Source: Leeuwenhoekiella sp. MAR_2009_132
GTDB lineage: Bacteria; Bacteroidota; Bacteroidia; Flavobacteriales; Flavobacteriaceae
Direction of reading: 5' to 3'
DNA: 64,000 nucleotides
Assembly (NCBI RefSeq): GCF_000687915.1
Contig: NZ_JHZY01000002.1
Span: forward strand, 992,001-1,056,000
Each line of letters begins with the position of its first letter. The first letter of the stretch is position 1. Of the stretch, positions 8,825 through 17,624 are shown piece by piece. The notes below the pieces were generated by a model that was not told where the DNA came from, made no database searches, and saw nothing but the letters and a program-made list of their open reading frames with translations. The position numbers and the translations under genes are program-made.

Positions 8825-8860
8825 ATACCCTTTGGCTCTTTTGGCAAAGGGTATTTTTAT
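8825..8860 (+). terminator. Rho-independent terminator after the Lrp gene
   Basis: A 10-bp stem (ATACCCTTTG at 8825-8834 with CAAAGGGTAT at 8845-8854), a 10-nt loop and a following T-rich run. It separates the Lrp gene from PEP carboxylase. Confidence 0.8.
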
Positions 8861-8878
8861 TTTAATCAAAACTAACTT

Positions 8879-11464
8879 ATGTCCAGACAACCCAAGCTAG
8901 AACGTTTTAACAATCTTGTAAAATCAAAGTATCAGGTTTATAATAGTCTTTTTATGACTTTGCCGTTTCACGGCATTACAGACACCGGTGTGCTGTTACC
9001 GCTTTTTGATAGAATCTGCACACGTGGTTATGATAACAAATACAATCCTGAGAAAATAGTCAACTACTTTTTTGATAAATACCAACGAGATGTTTCTGAA
9101 GATGATCGTTACGATCTATTATTTCGTTTTATACAATATATAGAGCGGCAGGTGGTTCTTTTTGATGCAATTGAAGATGCTGCGTACCGTACTGTCAATA
9201 ATATGGATGGGCGCGGTACTTTACGAAACATAAAAGAGGAGGCAGAAGCACAATCAAAAACAGGAGAACTGCAGGAGTATCTACAGGATTTTAAAATACG
9301 TCCAGTACTTACCGCACACCCTACACAATTTTATCCGGGAGCAGTATTAGGCATTATCAATGATTTAAGTAAAGCGCTTAATGATAATGACCTTGAGATG
9401 ATAAAAAATCTTTTATCTCAATTAGGTAAAACACCATTTTTTAAGAAAGAAAAACCAACGCCTTATGATGAGGCGGTAAGTTTAATCTGGTATTTAGAAA
9501 ATGTATTCTATAAAGCTGCAAGTCATATATATAACTACTTACAGCAAAATGTATTTAAAGGTGAATTTTTTGACAATCAAGTTATTGATTTAGGCTTTTG
9601 GCCGGGTGGTGACCGTGATGGAAACCCTTTTGTAACTACAGAAATTACACTTAAAGTTGCCTCTCGCTTAAGGAATACCATTATTAAAAATTACTATCGT
9701 GATGTACGTAATCTAAGACGTAGAATAACTTTTAATGGTACTGAAGCTCCATTGGCAGATATAGAACGTAGACTTTACGACAGTATCTTTTTGCCGGGTG
9801 ATCAATTAAAAATAACTGTTGATGAATTAAACAGCACGCTAATACGCATACGTCAAATAGTTATTGAGCGTCATGAAGGTTTATTTGTTGAGCAAATAGA
9901 CGATTTACTGAATAAGATAAAGATGTTTGGTTTCCATTTTGCAGTATTAGATATTCGTCAGGATAGTCGGGTACATATGCACGTAATGGAGGAAATTGTT
10001 AAGCAAAGTGCTAAAGACAATTTGGGGATTTTTCCAGATAATTTTGCAGAACTTTCAGAAGCTGAGCAAATAACTATTTTGCAAGATGTAAAAGGTACAA
10101 TAGATCCTGCTACTTTAGAAGATGAGATTGCCCGCAAAACGCTAGAAAGCATTTATGCGATGCGCGAAATTCAAAAACACAATGGCGAGCGTAGTTGTAA
10201 TAGATACATTATAAGTAACAATCAAACGGGACTTAATGTGATGCACGCATTTTCTATGTTTCATCTAACCGGTTGGGAAAATCCATTTGTTGATATCGTT
10301 CCGTTATTTGAGACGGTGCCAGATTTAAAAATTGCTCACGAGGTTATGCGTAAGTTGTATACAAATCCTGCATATGCAAAACATCTAAAGCAGCGTAATA
10401 TGAAGCAGACCATTATGTTAGGTTTTAGTGATGGTACTAAAGATGGTGGATATTTAATGGCAAACTGGAGTATTTTTAAAGCTAAAGAAGAGCTTACCAA
10501 GGTTTCTCGCGAATTTGGAATTAAAGTAATTTTCTTTGATGGTAGAGGAGGACCTCCAGCTCGTGGTGGTGGTAAAACACACCAGTTCTACGCTTCATTA
10601 GGAGAAACTATTGAAGATGAAGAAATACAATTAACAGTACAGGGTCAAACCATTAGTTCAAACTTTGGTACACCAGACTCCTGCCAGTATAACTTAGAGC
10701 AATTATTAAGTTCAGGTATATTTAACGGTGTGTTTTCAGAAAAAGGAAAAGCATTCCCTGAAGAAGATCGTTCTACAATGGAAGAATTGGCTGAATTGAG
10801 TTATAAAGCCTATTCAGACTTTAAGGAGCATCCTAACTTTTTAGGATATCTAGAGCGTATGAGTACCTTAAAATATTATGCAAAAACGAATATAGGTAGT
10901 CGCCCTAGTAAACGAGGAAAAAGCGAGAAGCTTAATTTTTCAGATTTAAGAGCGATACCATTTGTGGGATCTTGGTCTCAACTAAAACAGAATGTTCCCG
11001 GTTTTTATGGTGTAGGTACTGCTATTGAAGTTTTTGAAAAACGTGGTGACTTTGAAAAAGTACAAGATTTATACAAAAACAGCTTGTTTTTTAGAACGCT
11101 TTTAGAAAACAGTATGATGTCGTTAACCAAGTCTTTCTTTGGTCTTACAGCTTATATGCACGATGATCCTGAATTTGGTTCTTTTTGGGATATCATTCAC
11201 GATGAGTACGAGCGTACAAAGCGATTATTGTTAAAGGTAAGTGGTTATTCTGAATTAATGGAAGAAGAACAGGCAGGTAAAGCATCTATTCAAGAGCGGG
11301 AGCGTATCGTATTGCCACTCTTAACGATACAACAATTTGCGTTGAAAAAAATTCAGGAAATGCAACGGGAAGAAAATCCTGATCAGGCGAAATTAGAAAT
11401 GTTTGAGAAGATGGTGACTCGTTCTTTATTTGGGAATATTAATGCTAGTCGTAATTCGGCTTAA
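8879..11464 (+). CDS. ppc: Phosphoenolpyruvate carboxylase
   Basis: The 861-aa cytoplasmic enzyme makes oxaloacetate from PEP and bicarbonate, replenishing the TCA cycle. Family signatures are present: LTAHPTQFYPG with the catalytic His (about residue 145), GGDRDGNPFVT (about 243-253), GFSDGTKDGGYLMANW (about 519-534) and the glycine loop GRGGPPARGGGKT (about 559). In the usual E. coli/plant loop the middle reads TVG or SIG; here it is PPA, as I recall for the Bacteroidota branch, with both arginines kept. Length is about normal. The DinB gene starts 2 bp after the stop. The fumarase gene elsewhere in the window is a pathway partner. Confidence 0.95.
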   Translation: MSRQPKLERFNNLVKSKYQVYNSLFMTLPFHGITDTGVLLPLFDRICTRGYDNKYNPEKIVNYFFDKYQRDVSEDDRYDLLFRFIQYIERQVVLFDAIEDAAYRTVNNMDGRGTLRNIKEEAEAQSKTGELQEYLQDFKIRPVLTAHPTQFYPGAVLGIINDLSKALNDNDLEMIKNLLSQLGKTPFFKKEKPTPYDEAVSLIWYLENVFYKAASHIYNYLQQNVFKGEFFDNQVIDLGFWPGGDRDGNPFVTTEITLKVASRLRNTIIKNYYRDVRNLRRRITFNGTEAPLADIERRLYDSIFLPGDQLKITVDELNSTLIRIRQIVIERHEGLFVEQIDDLLNKIKMFGFHFAVLDIRQDSRVHMHVMEEIVKQSAKDNLGIFPDNFAELSEAEQITILQDVKGTIDPATLEDEIARKTLESIYAMREIQKHNGERSCNRYIISNNQTGLNVMHAFSMFHLTGWENPFVDIVPLFETVPDLKIAHEVMRKLYTNPAYAKHLKQRNMKQTIMLGFSDGTKDGGYLMANWSIFKAKEELTKVSREFGIKVIFFDGRGGPPARGGGKTHQFYASLGETIEDEEIQLTVQGQTISSNFGTPDSCQYNLEQLLSSGIFNGVFSEKGKAFPEEDRSTMEELAELSYKAYSDFKEHPNFLGYLERMSTLKYYAKTNIGSRPSKRGKSEKLNFSDLRAIPFVGSWSQLKQNVPGFYGVGTAIEVFEKRGDFEKVQDLYKNSLFFRTLLENSMMSLTKSFFGLTAYMHDDPEFGSFWDIIHDEYERTKRLLLKVSGYSELMEEEQAGKASIQERERIVLPLLTIQQFALKKIQEMQREENPDQAKLEMFEKMVTRSLFGNINASRNSA

Positions 11465-11466
11465 TT

Positions 11467-11988
11467 ATGAATGTGACCGCACTTGAGGAGAATGAATACA
11501 ATGCTTTTTACAACACTTATATTAGTAAGGTAAATCCCGAATATAACTTAGTGGAAGCTTTAGAATATGGTTATGAAAATTATTGTTTGTTTTATGAACG
11601 TATTCCTGAAGAAAAATGGACTTATGCATATGACACCGGTAAATGGTCTATTTTAGAGTCGCTATTACACGTGATTGACACTGAGCGCATTTTTGCGTAT
11701 AGAGCATTGCGAATCGGTAGGGGTGACAAAACTCCATTATCAGGTTTTGAGCAGGATGATTATATTTTACCTTCAGGAGCTAACTTTCGTACGATGCCAA
11801 GTTTGCTCGAAGAATATCGTCAGGTAAGATTATGCACTATTAACCTGTTTAAAAATTTGTCTGCTCAGCCACTTCGTGAAATAGGAACCGCTAGTAATAG
11901 TGCACTATCAGGACGTGCAGCAGGCTTTATAATTTGTGGTCACGAGATACACCATGCTCATATTATTAGAACCAGATATTTAGAATAA
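11467..11988 (+). CDS. DinB-family protein
   Basis: The 173-aa protein belongs to the DinB/YfiT four-helix-bundle family, which binds a divalent metal with three histidines. Candidate ligands are the His in ESLLHVIDTER (about residue 76) and the HEIHHAH cluster near the C-terminus (about 161-167). Relatives include thiol-S-transferases, but most members have no assigned reaction. It starts 2 bp after the PEP carboxylase stop, so the two are cotranscribed, and a strong terminator follows. Role relative to PEP carboxylase unknown. Confidence 0.85.
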   Translation: MNVTALEENEYNAFYNTYISKVNPEYNLVEALEYGYENYCLFYERIPEEKWTYAYDTGKWSILESLLHVIDTERIFAYRALRIGRGDKTPLSGFEQDDYILPSGANFRTMPSLLEEYRQVRLCTINLFKNLSAQPLREIGTASNSALSGRAAGFIICGHEIHHAHIIRTRYLE

Positions 11989-12012
11989 AGTTAAAGTGAT
12001 TATTTAAATCAG

Positions 12013-12048
12013 AAAGCTGTAATGAATTAGTATTACAGCTTTTTTTAT
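12013..12048 (+). terminator. Rho-independent terminator after dinB-like gene
   Basis: An 11-bp stem AAAGCTGTAAT (12013-12023) with ATTACAGCTTT (12032-12042), an 8-nt loop and a seven-T run. It ends the ppc/DinB unit. Confidence 0.85.
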
Positions 12049-12169
12049 TGAATATCATTTAAGAGTAATACGTTTTTAGAATTACATATAATTAAAGATG
12101 TTTAGGGTTTAATTATACATAACTCTAAATAATTCTCACTAACTTTAATAAGACCTGGTAACTATTCTT

Positions 12170-12811
12170 ATGAATCGGCAAGTAGATGAATTTATTGCAG
12201 ACGCTAAACCCTTTAGTACTATTTTACAGTTACTAAGAACATTAATTCTTAATTGTAATTTGGTTGAAGATTTTAAGTGGCGGAATCCTTGTTATACGTA
12301 CAATTCAAAAAATGTTATTTTATTAAGTGTTTTTAAATCTTATTGCGCAATTACTTTTATAAAAGGAGAGTTGCTTAACGATTCACAACACCTGTTACTT
12401 AGTGCAGGGCCTAATACAAAAGCCGCCCGGGTGATTAAATTTACTTCAGATAAAGACGTTTTGAATTTAAGTGAGATAATTAAGTCATACATATGTGAAG
12501 CAAGAGAAATAGAAAAATTAGGGATTAAAGTCAGCCATAATAAGCCGATAGATTCTATTTTTCCCATTGAATTAGAACAAGCATTTAACCTTGATTTTTC
12601 TTTTAAAAGTGCTTTTTACAAACTTACTCCAGGAAGACAACGCGGATATCTGATCTATTTTAGTGGGGCTAAACAAGTCAAGACCCGTATTTCAAGAATA
12701 GATAGCTATAAGATTAAGATATTAGATGGTTTTGGATTAAATGATTGCATTTGTGGTTTATCAAAGAAGATGCCTGCCTGTGATGGGGCACATAAAATAT
12801 TAAATAAATAA
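12170..12811 (+). CDS. YdeI/DUF1801-type protein with C-terminal CDGSH iron-sulfur motif
   Basis: This is a 213-aa fusion. Residues about 1-115 match the DUF1801/YdhG-like fold (start of KWRNPCYTYNSKN). Residues about 135-182 match the YdeI/OmdA region (KLTPGRQRGYLIYFSGAKQV, RISRID). The tail carries Cys193-x-Cys195-x8-Cys204-x3-His208 with CDGAH, the 3Cys:1His ligand set and spacing of CDGSH [2Fe-2S] proteins such as mitoNEET. The cluster is predicted from the motif, not demonstrated. YdeI relatives are linked to stress or bacteriocin resistance, but the reaction is unknown. It stands alone between two hairpins. No signal peptide, so cytoplasmic. Confidence 0.8.
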   Translation: MNRQVDEFIADAKPFSTILQLLRTLILNCNLVEDFKWRNPCYTYNSKNVILLSVFKSYCAITFIKGELLNDSQHLLLSAGPNTKAARVIKFTSDKDVLNLSEIIKSYICEAREIEKLGIKVSHNKPIDSIFPIELEQAFNLDFSFKSAFYKLTPGRQRGYLIYFSGAKQVKTRISRIDSYKIKILDGFGLNDCICGLSKKMPACDGAHKILNK

Positions 12812-12857
12812 ATACGTCTAATTAGTGGGTAAATGCCATAATTAGAATGATAAACAA

Positions 12858-12877
12858 AACCTGCAATTTTGCAGGTT
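12858..12877. terminator. Weak hairpin between convergent genes
   Basis: Inverted repeat AACCTGCAA (12858-12866) with TTGCAGGTT (12869-12877), flanked by short A and T runs. It could stop transcription of the YdeI-like gene and of kdsC, but the flanking U tracts are short. Confidence 0.4.
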
Positions 12878-12884
12878 GCTTAAT

Positions 12885-13418
12885 TTAATCTTTTAATGCG
12901 GCATCAAAATCCTGCATCCATTTGCCGTGTACTTTGAGAACTTGCTCAATTACATCGCGAACACAGCCTTTGCCGCCTTTTTTGTGTGAAACATATTTAG
13001 AAACCTCTTTAATTTCTTTTACTGCATCCTGTGGACAGCAAGGTAAGCCCACTTTTTGCATTACAGGGAAATCAGGAATGTCATCGCCCATATACAAGAT
13101 GTTTTCCGGGTTAATTTTATGTTCTGTAATAAAATCATTGAAAAAATCTATTTTAGAATGGGCTCCCAAATGAATATCTGTAACTCCTAGTGCTTGAAGT
13201 CTGCTGCGTACGCCTTCATTAGTACCGCCACTAATTATACAAATTTTAAAATTATGATTGAGAGCTGTTTTCAATGCATAACCGTCTTTTACATTCATAC
13301 TCCGCATCATCTCACCCTGGGTATTAATTAAAAGACTACCATCTGTCATTACGCCATCTACGTCAAAAATAAATGTGGTAATGTCTTTTAAATGTTCTTT
13401 ATAACTCTTATCGCTCAT
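12885..13418 (-). CDS. kdsC: KDO-8-phosphate phosphatase (KdsC-like HAD hydrolase)
   Basis: The 177-aa HAD-superfamily enzyme of the short, cap-less KdsC group removes phosphate from 3-deoxy-D-manno-octulosonate-8-phosphate in lipopolysaccharide inner-core synthesis. Motif I is FDVDGVMTDG (nucleophile Asp19, acid/base Asp21), motif II is IISGG (about 59), and motif IV is GDDIPDFP (about 117). Length is typical for a tetrameric KdsC. Its start overlaps the end of the DUF2520 gene by 11 bp, so the pair is translationally coupled. Specificity within the C0 HAD group is inferred from length and DGVMTDG. Confidence 0.88.
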   Translation of the reverse strand: MSDKSYKEHLKDITTFIFDVDGVMTDGSLLINTQGEMMRSMNVKDGYALKTALNHNFKICIISGGTNEGVRSRLQALGVTDIHLGAHSKIDFFNDFITEHKINPENILYMGDDIPDFPVMQKVGLPCCPQDAVKEIKEVSKYVSHKKGGKGCVRDVIEQVLKVHGKWMQDFDAALKD

Positions 13419-14166
13419 AATACTTTAAAATTGATTGGGTTAGTGTTTTGTAAATAGCTTTTTGTGCGTCATTGGTTAGCGCCTCAGACTGTTTATTTAT
13501 TGTAATTGTGTCACCGCGTTTTGCTGGTCCTGTTTGTGAATTTTCGGGTCCTAATTCAAAGGCTTTTGCGATGGTCTCTTCCATTAATGGTTTTAATAAA
13601 TTAAAAGAAACCCCGTTGTCTTTACATAACTGTTTTGCTTCAGTAAGAATATGATTGCTAAAATTATTACTGAATACAGCAGCTAGATGTAATGCGGCAC
13701 GTTGTGTTGAATTTATAGTATAACTTTCCGCAGATAGACAAGCTGAAAGATATTGTAAAGTAGAAAAATCATCTTCAAGCTTTACTTCAATACAAAATGG
13801 TATTTTACTGTAATTCAGTATTTTTGACTTTGTAAATGTTTGTAAAGGATAAAATACACCACAACGCTTAAGTGTTACTAAAACTTCTAGTGAAGTGCTT
13901 CCTGAAGTGTGTACTACGAGTGACTTAACTCCTTCAAGTGTATTTACTATTTCTGAAATGGCACTATCACTTACTGCAATAATTATTACGTCAGATAGGT
14001 AGGTATTAGATAGTGAAGTAGTAGTCGTGGCAAACGGAATAAAGTCTATCAACGATTCTTCACTTCTCCCTACAATAAATTGCAGATTAACGTCTTGCGC
14101 TAAACTAAAAGCCTGTGCAAGGTGAAAAGCAACATTACCGGTACCTATTATAGAAAGGGTTATCAC
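13408..14166 (-). CDS. Rossmann-fold / DUF2520 protein
   Basis: The 252-aa protein has an N-terminal NAD(P)-binding Rossmann domain (GTGNVAFHLAQAF at residues 8-20) and a C-terminal helical DUF2520 domain (about 125-250) with a dehydrogenase-like fold. Substrate unknown. The start codon is GTG at 14164-14166: there is no usable ATG before the glycine loop, and a -7 box (14171-14178) lies only 4 bp upstream, so the mRNA may be leaderless. It overlaps kdsC by 11 bp, an arrangement I recall as common in Flavobacteriaceae. Confidence 0.85.
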   Translation of the reverse strand: MITLSIIGTGNVAFHLAQAFSLAQDVNLQFIVGRSEESLIDFIPFATTTTSLSNTYLSDVIIIAVSDSAISEIVNTLEGVKSLVVHTSGSTSLEVLVTLKRCGVFYPLQTFTKSKILNYSKIPFCIEVKLEDDFSTLQYLSACLSAESYTINSTQRAALHLAAVFSNNFSNHILTEAKQLCKDNGVSFNLLKPLMEETIAKAFELGPENSQTGPAKRGDTITINKQSEALTNDAQKAIYKTLTQSILKYYER

Positions 14167-14170
14167 ATTT

Positions 14171-14178
14171 CAAAAGTA
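14171..14178 (-). promoter_or_regulatory. -7 box for the DUF2520-kdsC operon
   Basis: The minus strand reads TACTTTTG, a full TAnnTTTG match, ending 4 bp before the GTG start. Transcription would begin at or within a few bases of the start codon. Confidence 0.5.
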
Positions 14179-14244
14179 CATAAAATAGACGTAAAGTATT
14201 AGTAATAGCAAGCGTTAAACCTTTATTAATGCTCTTTTGTTTTG

Positions 14245-14252
14245 TACCTTTG
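14245..14252 (+). promoter_or_regulatory. -7 box for ccsBA
   Basis: TACCTTTG followed by CGCC, a full match to the Bacteroidota -7 box, with TTTA at 14222-14225 as a weak -33 element 19 bp upstream. A transcript from here starts near 14258 and excludes the in-frame ATG at 14229, fixing the ccsBA start at 14280. Confidence 0.65.
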
Positions 14253-14279
14253 CGCCATCAAAAAAATGGCTTTTTTACC

Positions 14280-17200
14280 ATGCAAAAACGTATCGCAGAT
14301 TTCCTGTTTTCTACTCGATTAATGGCTCTTTTATTTATTGTTTACGCGGTGGCTATGGCTACAGGAACAATATTAGATGCTGGCCAAGAAACCTCACCAA
14401 CTCCCTACACTAGAGAGCTTGTTTATGAAGCCTGGTGGTTTGAGCTTATTCACCTTATGTTTATTATAAACTTTGTGGGTAACATTGCACGCTTCAAGCT
14501 GTGGCGCAGATCAAAATGGTCTACATTAGTATTTCACTTATCTTTTATTTTAATCATTTTTGGAGCAGCCTGGACACGATATGTGGGCTTTGAGGGTGTT
14601 ATGCCTATACGAGAAGGAGAAACTGAAAACACATTTCTAAGTGACCGCACGTATTTAAGTGTATTTATAGATGGAGAAAGAGATGGCCAGCCTATGCGTC
14701 GTAAACTGGAGCCAAAACGTTTGAATTTATCTACCCGGCTTAATAATGACTTTAATTGGGAAACAGATTTTGCCGGTAAGCCAGTAAATATTTCATTTTC
14801 AAAATTTATAGATGGGGCAGAAGAAGGTCTTATAGAAGACACCGATGGTCTCAATCAATTGAAAATTGTTGAAGCAGGCGACGGGCAAAGACACGAGCAT
14901 TATCTTGAGGAAGGTCAGGTTGCAAGCATACACAATGTGCTTTTTGCATTAAACACGCCTACTGAAGGTGCTATTAATATAGGTTTTGACGGTGAGAAAT
15001 ATACCATACAAACACCTTATGGTGGGAGTACACGAGTTATGGCTACTCAAACGGATTATGAGGTTGTTAAAGACTCTGTGCAGGAATTAAAATTGAGATC
15101 TCTTTACCAGTTAGGCGGAATGCAGTTTGTTATACCTGAGCCGGTGATGAAAGGTAAAAACGGTATTGTAGAAGCCTTCCCAAAACAAAAAGGACAGGCA
15201 GATGCTCTTTTTGTAACCATTAAAACAAAAGATGGAGAGGAGACTCTGGGTCTTTTAGGTGGTAAAGGTTATAATAATGAAATGGAATCTGTAAAAATAG
15301 GAGATCTTACCTTTCATATGAATTACGGAAGTCAGGCTGTTGAACTTCCTTTTGGTATTACTTTAAACGATTTTATTGCAGAACGCTACCCGGGTACTAC
15401 CAATGTGTATTCTTCTTATAAAAGTAAAATTACAGTTGTTGAAGGTGATGACTCTACATTTGATTACGACATATTTATGAATCACGTTTTAGATTACAAA
15501 GGCTATCGCTTTTTTCAGGCGAGTTTTAGTCCAGATGAATTGGGTACTGTTTTATCTGTAAATCACGATGCTGTAGGTACGTGGATCACCTATATAGGGT
15601 ATTTCTTATTATATCTGGGACTTATGATTATTCTTTTTGATAAAGGAAGCCGTTTTGGTGATTTAAAGGTGAGACTAGACAAAGTAAAAGCCCGCAAAGC
15701 AAAACTTTCTGTTGTGGTTATTCTTTTCGCCCTTGGCGGAAATATTCTTACAGCACAGGAAGAGCAGGTGGTTGTAGAGAATGGTAATACCGAAGTTGTA
15801 CAGGAACAACCTCAGGATTTCATTCCCGGTACTGCAGTTGTAGATGAGGAAAATCATACGCTTCCTAAACAAGCAGAAATAGATTCCATTTTAAAACAAA
15901 ATACCATCCCTGCAGCAGAAGCTGCCAAATTTGGTAAAATGGTTATTCAGGATGATAAAGGTCGTATGATGCCGGTAAACTCATTTGCCAGTAAATTACT
16001 GCGCAAATTAAGCCGAAGTGATTCTTACCAGGGAATGACTGCAGATCAGGTTTTTCTTTCTATGGTAGAATCTCCTTTTTTCTGGTATAATGTTGATTTT
16101 ATTTACTTAAAACCTGCTAATGACAGCTTGCGAGGTATAATAGGTATTCCTAAAGACCAGAAGTACGCAAGTGCACTTGATTTTTTAGATAGTCAGGGGC
16201 GCAATAAACTAGATGTATATATTACAAATGCCTATCAAGCTGAAGTTAAAAATAGTTTCGATAAAGATTTTATAGATATAGCAGAGCGTTTAGGTCTGTT
16301 AAGTCGTGCCGTAAGTGGTGAGATTTTAAAGATTTTTCCGTTAATAGATGACGAGAACAATAAATGGGTTTCCTATCCTGAGCTGAATGAAGCAGGTTAT
16401 AAAGGGATGGATTCTTTATACACGAAGCAAATTCTTCCTCTTTATTTTTCCGCTTTGCGTGAAGGGAAAGACACGGGCGATTTTTCTAAAGCAGATACGT
16501 TTTTAAAAAGCATTCGTAGTTTTCAAGAAAAACATGGTGGTGAGATTATGCCTTCTCAGGATAAAATAGATGCTGAAGTTTACTACAACAAGCACGATAT
16601 TTTTACAAAGCTGTATTGGATGTATTTACTTGCCAGCGTATTTATGTTCGTGTTTGTAATCATACGCATATTTAAAGAAACCCGTTTTGTTAAATGGATG
16701 GTTTATGCCGGTGGTGGAGCAGTTACTATACTTTTTGCATTGCACACGCTCGGTTTAATCTGGCGTTGGTATATCTCTGGTCACGCACCGTGGAGTGATG
16801 CGTATGAGTCAATTTTATATGTAGGTTGGGCAACTATGTTTTTTGGTTTGGCCTTCGGCCGAAAAAGTTCGCTTACTATCGCCAGTACAGCTTTTGTAGC
16901 CGGTTTCATATTATGGGGAGCTAGTATGAACTGGTTAAATCCGGAAATTGCAAATCTACAACCTGTTTTAGATAGTTATTGGCTAATGATACACGTAGCA
17001 GTAATTGTTGCGAGTTATGGGCCATTTACTTTAGGGATGATTTTAGGGCTGGTTTCATTATTACTTATGCTACTTACAAACAGTAAGAATAAATTAAAAA
17101 TGGAACTCAACATTAAAGAGCTCACCATCATTAATGAGATGGCATTGACCGTAGGTCTTGTTATGTTAACAATAGGAAACTTCTTAGGTGGACAATGGGC

Positions 17201-17522
17201 TAATGAGAGTTGGGGTCGCTACTGGGGATGGGATCCTAAAGAAACCTGGGCGCTTATAAGTATAATGGTTTATGCATTTGTTATACATATGCGCTTAGTA
17301 CCTGGTTTACGTGGTAGATGGTTTTTTAATCTAATGTCTATTTTAGCATATGGTAGCATTATGATGACCTATTTTGGGGTTAATTTCTGGCTTTCAGGAT
17401 TGCACAGTTATGCGAGTGGAGAGAATATTTTAAATTTAAATAGAGCACTTGGTATTATGGGTGGTGTGATTGTATTTGCATTGATCGCTTATCCTAAATA
17501 CAAGAAATTTTATAAAAAGTAA
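14280..17522 (+). CDS. ccsBA: Cytochrome c biogenesis protein CcsBA (fused CcsB-CcsA, system II)
   Basis: The 1080-aa inner-membrane haem exporter and cytochrome c synthase attaches haem to CXXCH motifs in the periplasm. The N-terminal part (to about residue 430) is ResB/CcsB-like, with membrane helices near 10-30, 58-80, 85-110 and about 420-445 and a large periplasmic domain. The C-terminal part (about 780-1080) is CcsA-like, with the haem-handling WGWDPKETW motif and several conserved membrane histidines. The start at 14280 (MQKRIADFLF) is chosen because the promoter box lies inside the possible upstream extension. Fusions of the two subunits are known in Bacteroidota and epsilon-proteobacteria. 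A bidirectional terminator follows. Confidence 0.93.
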   Translation: MQKRIADFLFSTRLMALLFIVYAVAMATGTILDAGQETSPTPYTRELVYEAWWFELIHLMFIINFVGNIARFKLWRRSKWSTLVFHLSFILIIFGAAWTRYVGFEGVMPIREGETENTFLSDRTYLSVFIDGERDGQPMRRKLEPKRLNLSTRLNNDFNWETDFAGKPVNISFSKFIDGAEEGLIEDTDGLNQLKIVEAGDGQRHEHYLEEGQVASIHNVLFALNTPTEGAINIGFDGEKYTIQTPYGGSTRVMATQTDYEVVKDSVQELKLRSLYQLGGMQFVIPEPVMKGKNGIVEAFPKQKGQADALFVTIKTKDGEETLGLLGGKGYNNEMESVKIGDLTFHMNYGSQAVELPFGITLNDFIAERYPGTTNVYSSYKSKITVVEGDDSTFDYDIFMNHVLDYKGYRFFQASFSPDELGTVLSVNHDAVGTWITYIGYFLLYLGLMIILFDKGSRFGDLKVRLDKVKARKAKLSVVVILFALGGNILTAQEEQVVVENGNTEVVQEQPQDFIPGTAVVDEENHTLPKQAEIDSILKQNTIPAAEAAKFGKMVIQDDKGRMMPVNSFASKLLRKLSRSDSYQGMTADQVFLSMVESPFFWYNVDFIYLKPANDSLRGIIGIPKDQKYASALDFLDSQGRNKLDVYITNAYQAEVKNSFDKDFIDIAERLGLLSRAVSGEILKIFPLIDDENNKWVSYPELNEAGYKGMDSLYTKQILPLYFSALREGKDTGDFSKADTFLKSIRSFQEKHGGEIMPSQDKIDAEVYYNKHDIFTKLYWMYLLASVFMFVFVIIRIFKETRFVKWMVYAGGGAVTILFALHTLGLIWRWYISGHAPWSDAYESILYVGWATMFFGLAFGRKSSLTIASTAFVAGFILWGASMNWLNPEIANLQPVLDSYWLMIHVAVIVASYGPFTLGMILGLVSLLLMLLTNSKNKLKMELNIKELTIINEMALTVGLVMLTIGNFLGGQWANESWGRYWGWDPKETWALISIMVYAFVIHMRLVPGLRGRWFFNLMSILAYGSIMMTYFGVNFWLSGLHSYASGENILNLNRALGIMGGVIVFALIAYPKYKKFYKK

Positions 17523-17563
17523 AATTGTAGTTGTTGATACTATAAAATTGAATTTTGAGATAT

Positions 17564-17600
17564 AAAAAAAGGGAGATCGCGTAAGCTTTCTCCCTTTTTT
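17564..17600. terminator. Bidirectional terminator between ccsBA and fumC
   Basis: GGGAGA (17571-17576) pairs with TCTCCC (17589-17594), extended by a seven-A run on the left and six Ts on the right, so it can act on both strands. Confidence 0.85.
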
Positions 17601-17624
17601 CTATTAATATGTTTGCTAACTTAT

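Noticed and set aside
14229..14279. Upstream ATG giving an 17-residue extension of CcsBA
   Set aside because: The -7 box at 14245-14252 lies inside this segment, so it is not in the mRNA.
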